Shown: positions 25,602 through 36,848, counted from the stretch's first letter. The stretch is 64,000 bases of DNA from Zygophlyctis sp. KS116 (GCA_054661495.1 BAAFSQ010000004.1:38200-102199), one strand, 5' to 3'. A program made the numbers and translations. Notes: a model not told the origin generated them from the sequence alone.

Positions 25602-27276
25602 ATGAAGTTGAAAGATATAGATGTAGATGAGGTAGAAATTGGATCTGGTTCTTTTGCTAAAGTTTACAAGGGAAAACGAAATGGATCTTTAGTTGCTATT
25701 AAAGTTGTCAAGAAACAACAACTTAATTCTAAAATATTAGAAGCGCTAGAGTCTGAAATTAAAATTCAATCTTCAATAATTCATAGTCATTTAGTACATT
25801 TACAAGAAATTATTAGAGATTCAGACTTTATTTACTTGGTCATGGAATATTGTGATTTGGGAGATTTGTCTGGATATATAAAAGTTAATTTTCCACTAAA
25901 AGAGGATTTAGTTTTAAATTTTATAAGTCAATTAAGTATGGGAATGGTATTTTATTTTTAGAATTACTGAAAATTAGGAATTTCTTCGACTAAATTCATT
26001 AATACATCGTGATATAAAACCACAAAATATTCTACTCTCTTCAATTTCAGAGAGAGAAATGCCTTGTTTGAAAATAGGAGATTTTGGGTTTGCTAGAGCA
26101 TTACCAATCTCTGGTATGGCAGATACATTATGTGGTTCACCATTATATATGGCTCCGGAAATATTAAAAGGAGAAAAATATGATGGAAAATCAGATTTAT
26201 GGTCTTTAGGAACAGTTTTTTATGAAATGGTGACTTCTAAACCTCCTTTTAGAGCTAATAATCATATAGAATTATTAAGGAAAATAGAAGAAAGAGATGG
26301 TCCTAAATGGAATAATGTGGAGATAAAAGACTCGCTAAAAGATTTAATTTCTAGACTCTTGAAAAAAAATCCTTTGGAAAGAATGTCTTTTGAAGAATTT
26401 TTTTTGCATCCTTGTGTTATAGGAGATTCTCAATCAATAGTCTCTCCTTTAAAACTAAAGGAATCACCTATAATAGAGTCTAGAACTGAATCACCTATAA
26501 TAGAGTCTAGAACTGAATCACCTCTAAAAGAGTCTAAATTGGAATCTCAGCATGAAATTGTACAAACTGATTCACCTTTTCCTGGATACGGTGTAGATTC
26601 AAAAATATTCGAGTCTTTAAAAACACAAGAAAAAGAAAAATATGATTTTGTTCATATTAAACCTATATCTGCATCTGTTAAATGGATTCAAGAGTCTCAA
26701 AAAGTATCTTCTTCTCTAATAATAACTTGTCCCTGGAAGACTGAAAACACAATGAATGTCTTAAATTTATCACAGTCTGATGAAGGAATGATTCTTGTTT
26801 TTGCATTACGAGTTTCATGTCTGGAAACTCTACTTTTTTCTGAATTTATACCTTCAGCAGACTCTCCTTATGAATGGTCAATTGTATTAGATTTATGTTT
26901 ATTGTGCTTGGATTTGTATCAAACTTGTTTAGATTATTGCCGCTCTTATTTTAGATCTCATAGGTCATTTAGCAGAGACTTGAAGGAACTCTGTTCTTGG
27001 GTTGTTTCGCGAACTGGACCTTTGATTACAGAATCTGAACTTGCTTCAAGTTTAATTCCAGATGATGTTGATTGGGATCCTCCATTAATTCTAAACTTGG
27101 TTTTGGATAAAATTTCATCATCACTGGAAAGTAATCCACCCCCATCGTCGATATTGATTCTAAGTTGCTTGGTTAATTTAGTATTGGCTGATAATTACTC
27201 TCAGTCTATTGCATCACGTCATTCATCAGAATTTATGAATAGTCTATCTAAGCGGTTAAATGAATTGATGACGTGA
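25602..27276 (+). CDS. ATG1: ATG1/ULK autophagy-initiating Ser/Thr kinase
   Basis: Two exons (25602-25946, 25978-27276; 31-nt intron) give 547 residues. The kinase domain occupies about 8-270: G-loop [16 protein letters not shown] Lys, catalytic [11 protein letters not shown] in KIGDFGFAR, and APE in YMAPEIL with a [10 protein letters not shown] activation loop typical of ULK/ATG1. A Ser-rich linker with a 9-residue tandem repeat follows. The C-terminal 200 residues are helical and resemble the ULK C-terminal tandem-MIT region that binds ATG13. The protein is shorter than yeast Atg1 (897). Splicing over the 31-nt intron restores [14 protein letters not shown]. Confidence 0.9.
26461..26541 (+). 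repeat. 27-bp tandem repeat within ATG1
   Basis: Two perfect 27-bp units (26461-26487, 26488-26514) and a third diverged copy (to 26541). They encode [18 protein letters not shown] and ESPLKESKL in the linker after the kinase domain. In-frame expansion of a Ser/Pro-rich segment. Confidence 0.9.
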
Positions 27277-27314
27277 GTTAATAAAAATTCCGCTTGCGCT
27301 TAATATAAGAGTTG

Positions 27315-30197
27315 ATGGATAGAGAGGCAAAGCTTGCATTAGCAAAGAAAAAGGTAAAAACAATTTATTAAACTTGAGCTGCTAGAATTTCAGTCAAAGA
27401 AGTCGTCTATTCAACCATCTGAAAGCGTTGGGAACTTGGTCGATTTGTACAATGAATCTACGCACATAGAGTCTATACCAGTCAAGGAACAAACAGCAGA
27501 AGAGGCATGGATAGATAAATGGGTCAAAAAAGTCAACTCATTAAAGGAAAAGGCTGCAACATCTGCGTCGCTAAAGCCTGTACTTACGGCTCTAGGAGTT
27601 TCAACAAATATTGTTGATGTATTGGAATTCAGTAATACTGAAGTTTTACAAGTGTCTCCTGCAAAGCTGGATGATATTCAACTTCCCGTGATTCCAGAGG
27701 TGGAATTCAAAAATGATCCACAAGAGTATCAAAATGCGCTATTAAATAAGATTAAGATTTTGACGGAATCACTGGAAAAATTACAAAAGACTTATTTAGA
27801 AGAAACTTCAAAGAGGAAGATTATGGAAAATTCTGTTGCTCAAATAACGTTATCTATAGTCACTGGTTTAGAAAAGGAGGAAAAGGTAATATTGAAACCT
27901 GGGATTGAAATATGCAGATAATGCATTTTCATCATATGAAGAATCATTAATAAATAGGAAAAGACAAGGTTCAAAAAGTTGCTAGATGAGAGTCAAGCAG
28001 AGAAAAATAAGCTCAAGTCTCAATTACAGGATTTGATAAAGAAAAATCAGGAATTAACAGAGGAAATTTATTTAAAACAAACTCAAATACCAAATGAGCG
28101 AAAGAAATCGGAGCTAGAGTTGGAATTACAAAAAGTAAATCAAGATCTTTTTGCGGCTCAAAAAACTTGCCAAGGACTTCAGCATACATTGGAAGTTAAA
28201 CAATCAGAATGGATAAGGAAATCAAAAGATATGGAAGATGCGGCTAGATCTACAGAAATGGAAAAGGCGTCCTTGGCAGTTTTAAAGTCACAGATTGAAA
28301 ATATGAAATTTACTGCAGAAGATGAATTAAAAAAGGCGTTGGATTTAAAGGCAGAAGTGGAAGAGTTGCAAAATCAGCTAAATTCTGAGAAGAAGGAATT
28401 ACAAGATAAAACGGAATATTTGGGAGATGCTCAGCGTATTCTGGATCACAGGGTTGAAAAAATGGACCAGATGTCTCAAGCTAAAGATACATCTTTTCAT
28501 AATCAACTTCAGCAACAAAAGGAAGCTTTAGAAAGTTTACAAACGAATCTTGAAGTTGAAAAAGAGCAACTTTTGAAGGATCGTACTGAATTGCTGGAAA
28601 AGGAAAAACGGTTTATTGAATTAGAAAAAAAAGAGAATTCTATCTCAAAAAAAGGCACATATTTAATTTCCAAAGAAACGGAACTTGCCGAAAAGGAATC
28701 AGGAATTCAAAAGAGGGAGAAATTGGTTGCAGAAAAGGAGGCCTTAGTTTTAAATCAAATTCAGAAAAATGAAGCCAATAAGGGAAATGCAACCAGTAAG
28801 CTTTTAGAAGAAGAATATAAGCTACGTCAGGAGGAGCTCTCGAAGTCTATAAGATCGTTTAATGAATTCAAGGAGCAGTTGGAAGCTTCTTATCAGGAGC
28901 GTGAAGGAAAATTCAATCAAAAAATCCAAAATCTTGAAAATGAAAAGAAAGAAGCTATAAAAAAATTATCTGAAGAAAAGAATGTTTTAGAAAGTAAAAT
29001 CAAAAAGCTTGAAGAACAGATAATATTCTCAACCAAAAAAACAAATCAGAAAGTTGGGAAGATTTCCAAAGATGTTAAACCCGAAGATAGTCCAATCTCT
29101 GAAATTGACGAGCGAGTGGCTTTAGAGCAGGAAAAGTCCATTATTTCTGAAATAAAAACAAAAACTGAACAGGAGTCAGAATTTGTGAAGACAGAAAAGG
29201 CTCGAATTCTAGAAGAAGCGAATCAATTAGAAAAAGAATGGATGTCAGTTCGGTTAAAAGAAGCTGAGATCACCAAAGCCATGGCAGATATTTCAGTCGC
29301 AGCGGCACAGCAAGCTGTTGGATCATCTATCTCGACAGCTGAAACATTGATAAGTCGTGATCAGATACGCGAACTAGAATTTGAAAATCGAGAATTAATT
29401 AAGGAAAACGAACAACTTAGAATAAAGATTTCAGGAAAAGATATTGGGGTAGGGATCTCTAATGCAACTAAAAAGGTGAGTTCTAAAACCCCTAAATTTA
29501 GAATGAACATTTGGTCGTTTCTCCCCTTTTTAAAACCTCGTCTCTCGGAGGAAATGATAAATTAGTCAGTCCTGTGCTTCCGGAAGTCTCTCCTGATCTC
29601 AGTAAAGTTATTTTTAATCTCACACAGTAATTATTGTTATACTGATTAAATTCTAGATCTAATCAAGACCTTAAAAACCGGATTGAACACCTTGTCAAAA
29701 CTTTCGAGAGGAAGAATGCATCTACACCTTCTAATTTTCTGGGTATCGTTGATGAAGACTATGGGTTAAATCGGCCATTATCTCGCATAAATGATCGTAA
29801 ATCTCGAAAGCCGATTGCTGATCCACGAATGATACAATCTGCATTCGGGAATCCTATTGCGATTACATTTTCAGGGAGCCCAGATATGCACATATATTCA
29901 AATTCAATTCCTCGGCAAATTCCTTCTTTAAAAAGTACGCCGGTCAGGCCGGCATCGGCGGATCTAAGGAGACCAGAAACCAGTCAAAGCAATTATTCAG
30001 TTCCAGCAGAACGGGTAGATATTGTTAAAGTGCTAGATGCCCAAGTCTCTTCTAAAATGAAAGAAATTGAAGAAATGTTGGAAGAAAAGTCGTCACCTAA
30101 AAAAGCGATAAGCAACATAAGTGATACTGAAAAAGAAAGAATCAGGTCATTAGTCAAGCAAAGAATTATGGAAAAGAAAAAGGTTGCAAATTCCTAA
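27315..30197 (+). CDS. GM130/BUG1-like golgin (cis-Golgi coiled-coil tether)
   Basis: Modelled exons 27315-27353, 27379-27885, 27958-29475, 29502-29626 and 29657-30197 give 909 residues. The first spliced residues read MDREAKLALAKKKLLEFQ, strongly like the KLAAAKKKLREYQ motif near the GM130 N-terminus. The rest is long coiled coil (about 130-650), then a Ser/Pro-rich region and a short final coil. GM130-type golgins capture vesicles at the cis-Golgi. The N-terminal exon is tiny and could be missed. The intron at 27886-27957 is 72 nt, which is atypical; it has no internal GT that would allow two short introns. That junction is the weakest. Confidence 0.75.
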
Positions 30198-30198
30198 A

Positions 30199-31546
30199 TC
30201 AAAAAAGTATAACTAATAAAAATAGTCCAAATAAAAGCGCTCCTGGACGACCAGTCGACTGACTATTTTTTGATCCACCTTGTGCTCCATCTGGAGCTGG
30301 CAATGGGACTCCATCCACTTTAACCTGAGCAATTAAAGACATAGCATTCCCCAGAAAAAGTGCATTGATTTGGTTATGTACGTCTTTTGGAAAAATTGCA
30401 GTATCTGGAAGCCAGAAATTACTGCAAGACCACATACTATCACATGTTTTTGCCATACCATTTATAGAAGTTTCTATCCAAGTTTTTATGGTCTTCTTGA
30501 TAGATTCATCATTTGAAAATTCGTAAAGATATCCCAAACTAAATATCGCCACTCCTTTAAATTGTGCTTGATTCAGTCTACAACTTCCATCAAGTTCACA
30601 GGGATCAATTATGGTGTTGTTTCTAGTAAAAACCGACTGGAAATTATTAAAAACTGTTTTCGCATCCGAAATATACTTTGGATTATTGGTAGCTTTATAG
30701 AGCAATGCAGCACCACCCAAAAACAATCCAGCATTGTAGCTGTGCTCAGTTTTAACTATTTGAACACAATTAGTAGCATAAGTTCCATCGTATACATTCC
30801 CTACTGAAGTTACCAATCCAGAAGGACCCATTAACCAATCATAAATCTGAATTGACTGATCCAAATAAGATTTTTGATTATTTAAAAAGTAAAGACTAAC
30901 TCCTAGAATGATTTGCTCTACATTTGTAATAGTAGATTTGTAGAGCGCTTTATTTGCTTGAGGATCATTTCTATTTCTAGCCCAATATATGCCTCCACTA
31001 CATTCATTGTCCCATTGAGCAAAGACTTGATCAAATGTATTTGATGCAATTTTCAAGAATGTTGAACCACTTGGAGTTTTGGCTCCTGATCCACCAACTT
31101 CAGCACCAAGAACGGCAGCAATACCCCACCAGGCTATATCATCATTCCATTTCCCAATCGAAGCGCTAAAAACTGCTAGAGAAGGATCACCTAAAAACGA
31201 TGCTGAACTCCCAAAAGACGCATTTCCCAATGCTCCACCAATTGTTTGATAGTAAGTTCCATCGCCTGTTATTTTAGTATACTGCATCATTGATATCCCT
31301 AATCATCAAAATCAGTAAAATACAATAAAATCCCATTTCAAACCATTGAAATCCATCTTGTCCTTCACTAGTCTTTTCAGGAATTGTTCCCAAGACTGAA
31401 GGTTTGTAGTAAGCCATCAAGTTTGCAGCGATTCCCTTTTCTGCAACTGCAATTGAATTCACATCATTAACATTGATCGTTGACCCTTGAGAAAGAACCA
31501 GAGACAATAAGCTACAGACTATCACAATCTCCCTTGTGCAAAACAT
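30199..31546 (-). CDS. GH76 family cell-wall alpha-1,6-mannanase/transglycosidase (DFG5/DCW1-like), GPI-anchored
   Basis: Exons 31546-31324 and 31298-30199 (25-nt intron) give 440 residues. A signal peptide (VIVCSLLSLVLSQG) is followed by the GH76 domain: SEGQDGFQWFEMGFYW, the catalytic pair in KWNDDIAWWG, and ECSGGIYWAR. The C-terminus is Ser/Gly-rich and ends in a hydrophobic tail (LLFGLFLLVILF), as expected for GPI attachment. In yeasts these enzymes link GPI proteins to wall glucan. It supports a fungal-type cell wall at some life stage. Confidence 0.92.
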
Positions 31547-31922
31547 TTCCTAGGGCGACGATCACAGAGGCTGAATAAGATCGGTGCAAATCAGCCACAG
31601 TAACCAACACGGCCCCCTGAATGCCCTTCTTTCCCCTGAATAGCAAAGTCTTCCAATTCTCAAAAACATCAAGTTAAATAATCAAAAGATAAAAATTGTA
31701 TTAAATATTATAAATAAAATTATTAGTAGAGTTTCAGAAGTTCCAAGGTACATTTTAATGTAACAAGGTGGTTTGGGGGCATGCACTTATTATCATGAGC
31801 CCATCAATCTGTCAAAAGACAGAGAGAACTCTCTCATATTACAACCTCATCATCAACTCTTAAAATTGGTTGGATAAACTAAACCCTAGTAAAAAAAACT
31901 TTTTTATACTAAAGTGGCGCAG
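31547..31922. other. Intergenic region between GH76 and FAHD1
   Basis: 376 bp with no supported CDS. It contains the promoter of the GH76 gene (minus strand) and the 3' flank of FAHD1, plus the C/D-box-like element described separately. A small hairpin (agagagaactctct) lies at about 31821-31834. Confidence 0.5.
31725..31865 (-). ncRNA. Candidate box C/D-type small RNA (weak)
   Basis: Read on the minus strand. A stem AGAGTT (31860-31855) precedes ATGATGA (C-box consensus, 31853-31847). A CTGA (D box, 31737-31734) is followed by AACTCT (31733-31728), which pairs perfectly with AGAGTT. A hairpin and a GCTCATGAT (possible C') lie between. It is intergenic and would need its own promoter or release from a precursor. 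Boxes and stem are directly visible. No guide match was found and the spacing is long, so it could be chance. Confidence 0.35.
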
Positions 31923-32665
31923 TTAACTATCCAATTTGCTATTAAACCTAAACTTTACAAGTTCTGAGCCCTTCTCTCTTAACACACCTTCAAGAACATC
32001 CCCATCTTTAAACTCTCCAACTCCCTCTGGAGTTCCAGTCAAAATCAAGTCTCCTTAAATTTTTAAAATGAAATTAAATTACCTTTTTCCAAAGTCATTT
32101 TACTAGATATATTAGCTATTAAAGTGGGAATATCAAAAACCATATCAGATATTTTACCATGTTGGACTTGAGATCCATTTAATTTTAATCCAAAACTAAG
32201 ATCTTTTACATTATTAATTTCGTTTTTGAGCAGAAATCGCGAAATCGGAGTAAAAGTATCACAACCTTTAGCTATAGTCCAAGGTTCTCCATTTTTTATG
32301 GCATCCTTTTGCCAATTTCTAGCTGTTACCTAATAATAAAAATATAAAATACTAATACATCAATTGCTAATACATAACCTCCTACATGATCCATAGCATT
32401 AGCACAACTTATTTTCCTTCCTGCAGATCCAATAACTACACCAAGTTCTATTTCATAATGACAATGAGCATTCATAGGAATAAGAATCGGTCCTTGATCT
32501 TGTAAAAGATAAGAAGTTGTTGGTTTTAGGAATAGAATGGGATCTTTTGGGACAGTATTCCCCAATTCTTTAGCATGAGCACTAGTTATTAAGGGATTTT
32601 AGTTACGCATAGTTCCTGCCAACTCCAATGATCTTTTTACCAAGTCTGTAAAAGTCTGACGGCAT
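31923..32665 (-). CDS. FAHD1: FAHD1-like acylpyruvase / oxaloacetate decarboxylase
   Basis: Four exons (32665-32607, 32581-32359, 32329-32083, 32053-31923), introns 25-29 nt, give 219 residues, the usual FAHD1 size. The order of motifs fits the fumarylacetoacetate hydrolase family: IIGVGRNYAAHAKELGN, PILFLKP, HYEIELGVVIG (metal-binding Glu residues), GYVLAIDVTARNWQ, KGCDTFTPIS and LILTGTPEGVG. These enzymes act on acylpyruvates and oxaloacetate in mitochondria. The start MPSDFYRLGKK is the only ATG in frame upstream. It is divergent from acetyl-CoA synthetase. Confidence 0.93.
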
Positions 32666-32690
32666 CTTGGGCAAGCGCTCACTCGTATCA

Positions 32691-32752
32691 GATAGTAGGC
32701 TGTAAGATAGTAGGCATGTCTATGTCTGATGGTAGGCTGTACGATAGTAGGC
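32691..32752. repeat. Four GATAGTAGGC repeats in a shared promoter
   Basis: Copies at 32691-32700, 32706-32715, 32728-32737 (GATGGTAGGC) and 32743-32752. Spacings 15, 22 and 15 show that a 37-bp unit with two copies has been duplicated. They lie in the 116 bp between the FAHD1 and acetyl-CoA synthetase start codons, 30-90 bp upstream of the ACS ATG. They could be an operator-like array or simply a local duplication. Confidence 0.7.
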
Positions 32753-32781
32753 GTATCAGCACAGCAGATTGTAGGGGATAA

Positions 32782-34869
32782 ATGACTGTTTTGATGGACA
32801 TGGACAAGATAACGGTAAAGCCAACAGTAAAAACTCATATTTCTGGAATAGATGAATATCAGAAAATGTACAAGGAATCTATTGAATCGCCAGAAACGTT
32901 TTTTAGTAATATGGCATTGAAAAATCTAGACTGGTTTAGACCTTTTGATCATATTAAATCAGGTGGTTTTGAGAATGGGGATGTTTCTTGGTTCTTAGGT
33001 GGTCAATTAAATGTCGCTTATAATTGTATTGATAGGCACGCTTTGAAAAATCCATCAAAAGTCGCAATCATTTATGAGGCGGATGAGCCTGATCATCATG
33101 TTTATATTACATATGGTCAGCTGCTTGATAAAGTTTGTCGATTAAGTAATGTTTTGAAAAAGAAGGGAGTTAAAAAGGGAGATACTGTTTGCATTTATAT
33201 GCCAATGGTTCCAGAAGCAGCTTATGCTATGTTGGCTTGTGCTAGAATTGGTGCTGTTCATAGCGTGGTTTTTGCGGGATTTAGTAGCGAAGCACTTCGA
33301 TCCAGAATTTTAGATGCAAACTGCAAACTTTTGATCACTGCTGATCAAGGGAAAAGAGGTGGAAAAACTATACAACTGAAGAAAATTGCGGATGAGGCAC
33401 TACTGGAATGTCCTGGAGTCAAGGTTATTTATAAAAGTCTGATTTATAGGATGTGATTGTCTTTCAAAGAACTGGTGATTCATCAGTCATGTTTTATCCC
33501 GAAAGAGACTGTTGGTGGCATGAAGAAGTAAGGGAACAACGTCCGGTTTGTCCGTGCGAGTTTATGAGTAGTGAGGATCCTCTGTTTATGCTTTATACCT
33601 CTGGATCTACTGGAAAGCCAAAAGGAGTGGTTCATACACAGGCTGGATATATCCTGGGTGCTACATTGACCTGCAAATACGTGTTTGATATTCATCCAGG
33701 AGATGTTTACGCTTGTATGGCGGATGTGGGATGGATAACAGGGCATTCTTATATTGTATATGGTCCGCTTTCCAATGGAACGACGACAGTAATGTTTGAA
33801 TCAGTTCCTACGTATCCAAGTCCTTCAAGATATTGGCAAATGGTGGATAAGCATAAGATCAATCAGCTTTATACTGCACCCACTGCAATCAGGGCGTTGC
33901 GACGTTTCGGGGACAATTTTGTATCAGTCTATAAACTGGATTCACTTCGTACTTTAGGTTCTGTTGGTGAGCCTATTAATCCAGAGGCTTGGATGTGGTA
34001 CTATGAAGTTTGTGGGCGGGAGAAATGTGTAATAGTCGATACCTACTGGCAAACTGAAACAGGTTCAATTATTGTCACTCCTTTGCCCGGAGTGGGCGAT
34101 TTAAAACCGGGATCTGCTACTCTTCCATTTTTTGGAATAAATTTGGCTATTTTGGATCCTTCGACTGGAAAAGAGCTAGTTGGGAACAATGTCACTGGAG
34201 TTTTAGCTGTTCGTAATACTTGGCCTTCAATTGCACGGTATTTTTCAATATTGAACTAATATTAAGAACAGTATTTAACAATCATTCTCGCTATTTGGAC
34301 ACTTATATGAATCCATATAAAGGGTTTTACTTCACTGGAGATGGTGCAACGAGAGATTCAGATGGATTTTACTGGATACGTGGTCGTGTTGAGTGAGTTT
34401 TTTCTTTTAACATAAAGTGATGTTATCAATGTCTCTGGACATAGGCTTAGCACTGCAGAGATTGAATCTGCGTTGATTGTTAATCCTAATTGCTCTGAAA
34501 GTGCAGTAATTGGTATTCCTGACGATTTGACTGGGTAAAACTAAAATATCATTGATCTATAGACAAGCAATTGTGTGCTTTTGTACGTTGAAATCTCCTG
34601 CAGAAGAAGCGGACACGATTAAAAGTTTAATGAATGAAGTTCGTAGCCAAATTGGTCCTTTTGCTACGCCAAAGCGTATATATCTAGTCTCTGACCTCCC
34701 TAAAACTCGATCAGGAAAGATAATGCGTCGAATTTTGCGTAAATTGGCAGGTGGTGATGTCAAAAAAGAGGATACTTTGGATGAAAAAAGATTAATGGAA
34801 ATATTGGGTGACTTAAGTACTCTGGCGGATCCCTCAGTGATTTATTCACTAATTGAAAAAGTCTTTTAA
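32782..34869 (+). CDS. ACS1: Acetyl-CoA synthetase (AMP-forming)
   Basis: Makes acetyl-CoA from acetate, ATP and CoA. Five exons (32782-33423, 33450-34237, 34267-34392, 34418-34534, 34563-34869) give 659 residues, the family norm. Motifs: [14 protein letters not shown], the P-loop-like [61 protein letters not shown] (split here by introns) and the regulatory acetylatable Lys in TRSGKIMRR. Introns 25-29 nt; one starts GTTATT. No obvious organelle presequence or PTS1 (ends EKVF), so probably cytosolic or nuclear. Confidence 0.96.
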
Positions 34870-34955
34870 AAGATTCGATTTCGAGTAGTGGATTAGAAAG
34901 TCGTTATCAAAGTTCTCTTAAATAAAGTAGTGTTTAATGTATTTTTTTCTTCATA

Positions 34956-36743
34956 TTAGTAATAGTTCACCAGAAGAAACCGATCCATGGTGGTAACATG
35001 AAGCAAAGAATTTTTAATTTTTAATACAGGATAGTCCAGATCATCCATCAACGGCTTTGAGGACGGATTATCGATGACGAAAATGTCTTTTTCCACAAAT
35101 CCTAATCTTTCTGGAATTCCTCTGGTTCTTGCAATGTCATTTTTTCCAAAAAGCATGATGTATGTTGGCAAAGGTATATTTTTTACACTGCAGTCTCTTT
35201 GCACAAGTCCGATTACAGTTTTAATAATATGATGATAAGTTTCAAAAGATTTTAAGAAGAAACTTCTGGGAAGAATTTGAGGGAAGAAAATAACCCCTTT
35301 TCTTTGATCCCATTCAGCAACTCCAAATGATATGCAGCTAAGATCATAATCTGTTGATCCACGATTCATGGCAAGATTAAGGCTATTAAAGTTATCTTCT
35401 TGCCCAATAATTTTAAGCCAGCTGTTGCTGCCAACCTGTTTCTGTACTTTAGCTCTTGCCTTATTTCTATGTTGTTTATCCATCCATTCAAGTACTACAT
35501 ATCTGGATATATTTTGTGACTCTGGATTTGACAAGTAGTTTAGTACACCATCTTTCCATAATGTCATTATATTTTCGTTTATCAAATCTGAAAATGATTG
35601 ACCCTGTAATTCCAAACTAAATGGTATCGCGTACAAAGATATATAACTATCAAAGAATACATCCTGAATCTGGGAAACAATTGTACTAGTCAGCTGCGAC
35701 TGAGTATAGAACTGACTTTTAAATGTAGTGTCACCAACCCTCAGATGTGGGAGAGCACAAGTTCGCCGACCCGTTTCAAATAATTCCATTGGTCTCCATT
35801 TTCCTGTTCTTGTTTTTCCTCCTCCACCACATTCACTACAAAATTTAAATTTCAGAGTACAATAAGTGCAAACAAATTCTACTGATAAATCTTCTGGAAA
35901 TGCATCATCAGAGTCTGCAAGTCTAATTCCTCCATTGCCAATGGTTCTACGACAAACTTCGCATTCTACTAGCTTAAGTTCATTAATAGATTTTTTTCTT
36001 GTTGTTGGAACATATTGATGAGTAACAAACTTTACTGGAGGCATATATCCACCAGAACAAGTTGTACATAATACATCAATAAGATAAGTCTTTTCTAATT
36101 CATCAACGGGCCCCCGTAAATAAATCATTGCAATTTTCCTTTCACAAGTACCCGAACATTCACAAGGATTGATAATGGTCTTTTTTCTAGATACTTTTGT
36201 CTTTTCTGCAGGTTTGCTTGATTCAGTCTGTTCTAAAGATCTTCGCTTTTTATTTGGAGAATGAGTTCTTTTGTTTTCATACTGATCTACATGACCATAA
36301 AAACCTTGATGTTCACGAACAGCTCCATGATCTTGATAAAAAGCGTTTGGATCTTGATAAAAAGCGTTTGGATCTTGATAAAAAGCATTTGGATCTTGAA
36401 TTTCTTGAGCCTGAAAGTGTCCGATATTCCCAATAGGCACAAAGGGTCCATAATTCCCAGGTTGATACAATGGAGACAAATAAGGTCCTTGATCATAAGC
36501 TCCAAAATTATATCTAGCAGGACTTATTGGAGATGGGAGACTGTTATAAATTAAAGATTTATCCGCCATAATAGATTGTTTTTGACTCATAACTTCCAAT
36601 TCTAGACCACAATTATTTTTAAGCAGTAAATCGGTCTTCTCAGAGACTGAATCTTTTTGATGCAGATCCTCAGAATATGGTTCCAACTCGATCGGACTAG
36701 CAAGTTTAGACACTTCTGACATCATTCTAATAATTATTACCAT
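34956..36743 (-). CDS. Cysteine-rich, probable zinc-binding protein, unknown function
   Basis: Intronless; from ATG 36743, 595 residues (MMSEV at 36725 is also possible). The N-terminal third is low complexity with a triple QDPNAFY repeat, then a basic patch (NKKRRS, VSRKKT) that may be a nuclear signal. A Cys cluster follows (residues about 200-340): CECSGTC, CTTC, CEVC, CTYC..CSECGGGGKTRTGKW and an RRTCALPHLRVGD motif. The C-terminal 230 residues form a mixed alpha/beta domain with a faint GNAT-like look. The combination suggests a nuclear regulator, but I cannot name it. Confidence 0.6.
   Translation of the reverse strand: MVIIIRMMSEVSKLASPIELEPYSEDLHQKDSVSEKTDLLLKNNCGLELEVMSQKQSIMADKSLIYNSLPSPISPARYNFGAYDQGPYLSPLYQPGNYGPFVPIGNIGHFQAQEIQDPNAFYQDPNAFYQDPNAFYQDHGAVREHQGFYGHVDQYENKRTHSPNKKRRSLEQTESSKPAEKTKVSRKKTIINPCECSGTCERKIAMIYLRGPVDELEKTYLIDVLCTTCSGGYMPPVKFVTHQYVPTTRKKSINELKLVECEVCRRTIGNGGIRLADSDDAFPEDLSVEFVCTYCTLKFKFCSECGGGGKTRTGKWRPMELFETGRRTCALPHLRVGDTTFKSQFYTQSQLTSTIVSQIQDVFFDSYISLYAIPFSLELQGQSFSDLINENIMTLWKDGVLNYLSNPESQNISRYVVLEWMDKQHRNKARAKVQKQVGSNSWLKIIGQEDNFNSLNLAMNRGSTDYDLSCISFGVAEWDQRKGVIFFPQILPRSFFLKSFETYHHIIKTVIGLVQRDCSVKNIPLPTYIMLFGKNDIARTRGIPERLGFVEKDIFVIDNPSSKPLMDDLDYPVLKIKNSLLHVTTMDRFLLVNYY
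36338..36400 (-). repeat. 21-bp triplicated coding repeat
   Basis: Three near-identical 21-bp units (CTTGATAAAAAGCGTTTGGAT on the plus strand) encode QDPNAFY three times on the minus strand, within the low-complexity N-terminal third of the Cys-rich protein. Confidence 0.85.
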
Positions 36744-36848
36744 GATATGACTGATCAAAAGGAAAAAATGATGACTCTCCAAGAGATAAAAACATATTTA
36801 TTGAGCTTTCCTTCTTCTTGTCCAAGACTTGAGACATTTTTAAAATCT

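Noticed and set aside
34956-36743. C6 zinc-cluster transcription factor (Gal4 type)
   Set aside because: The cysteine spacing does not match CX2CX6CX5-12CX2CX6-8C.
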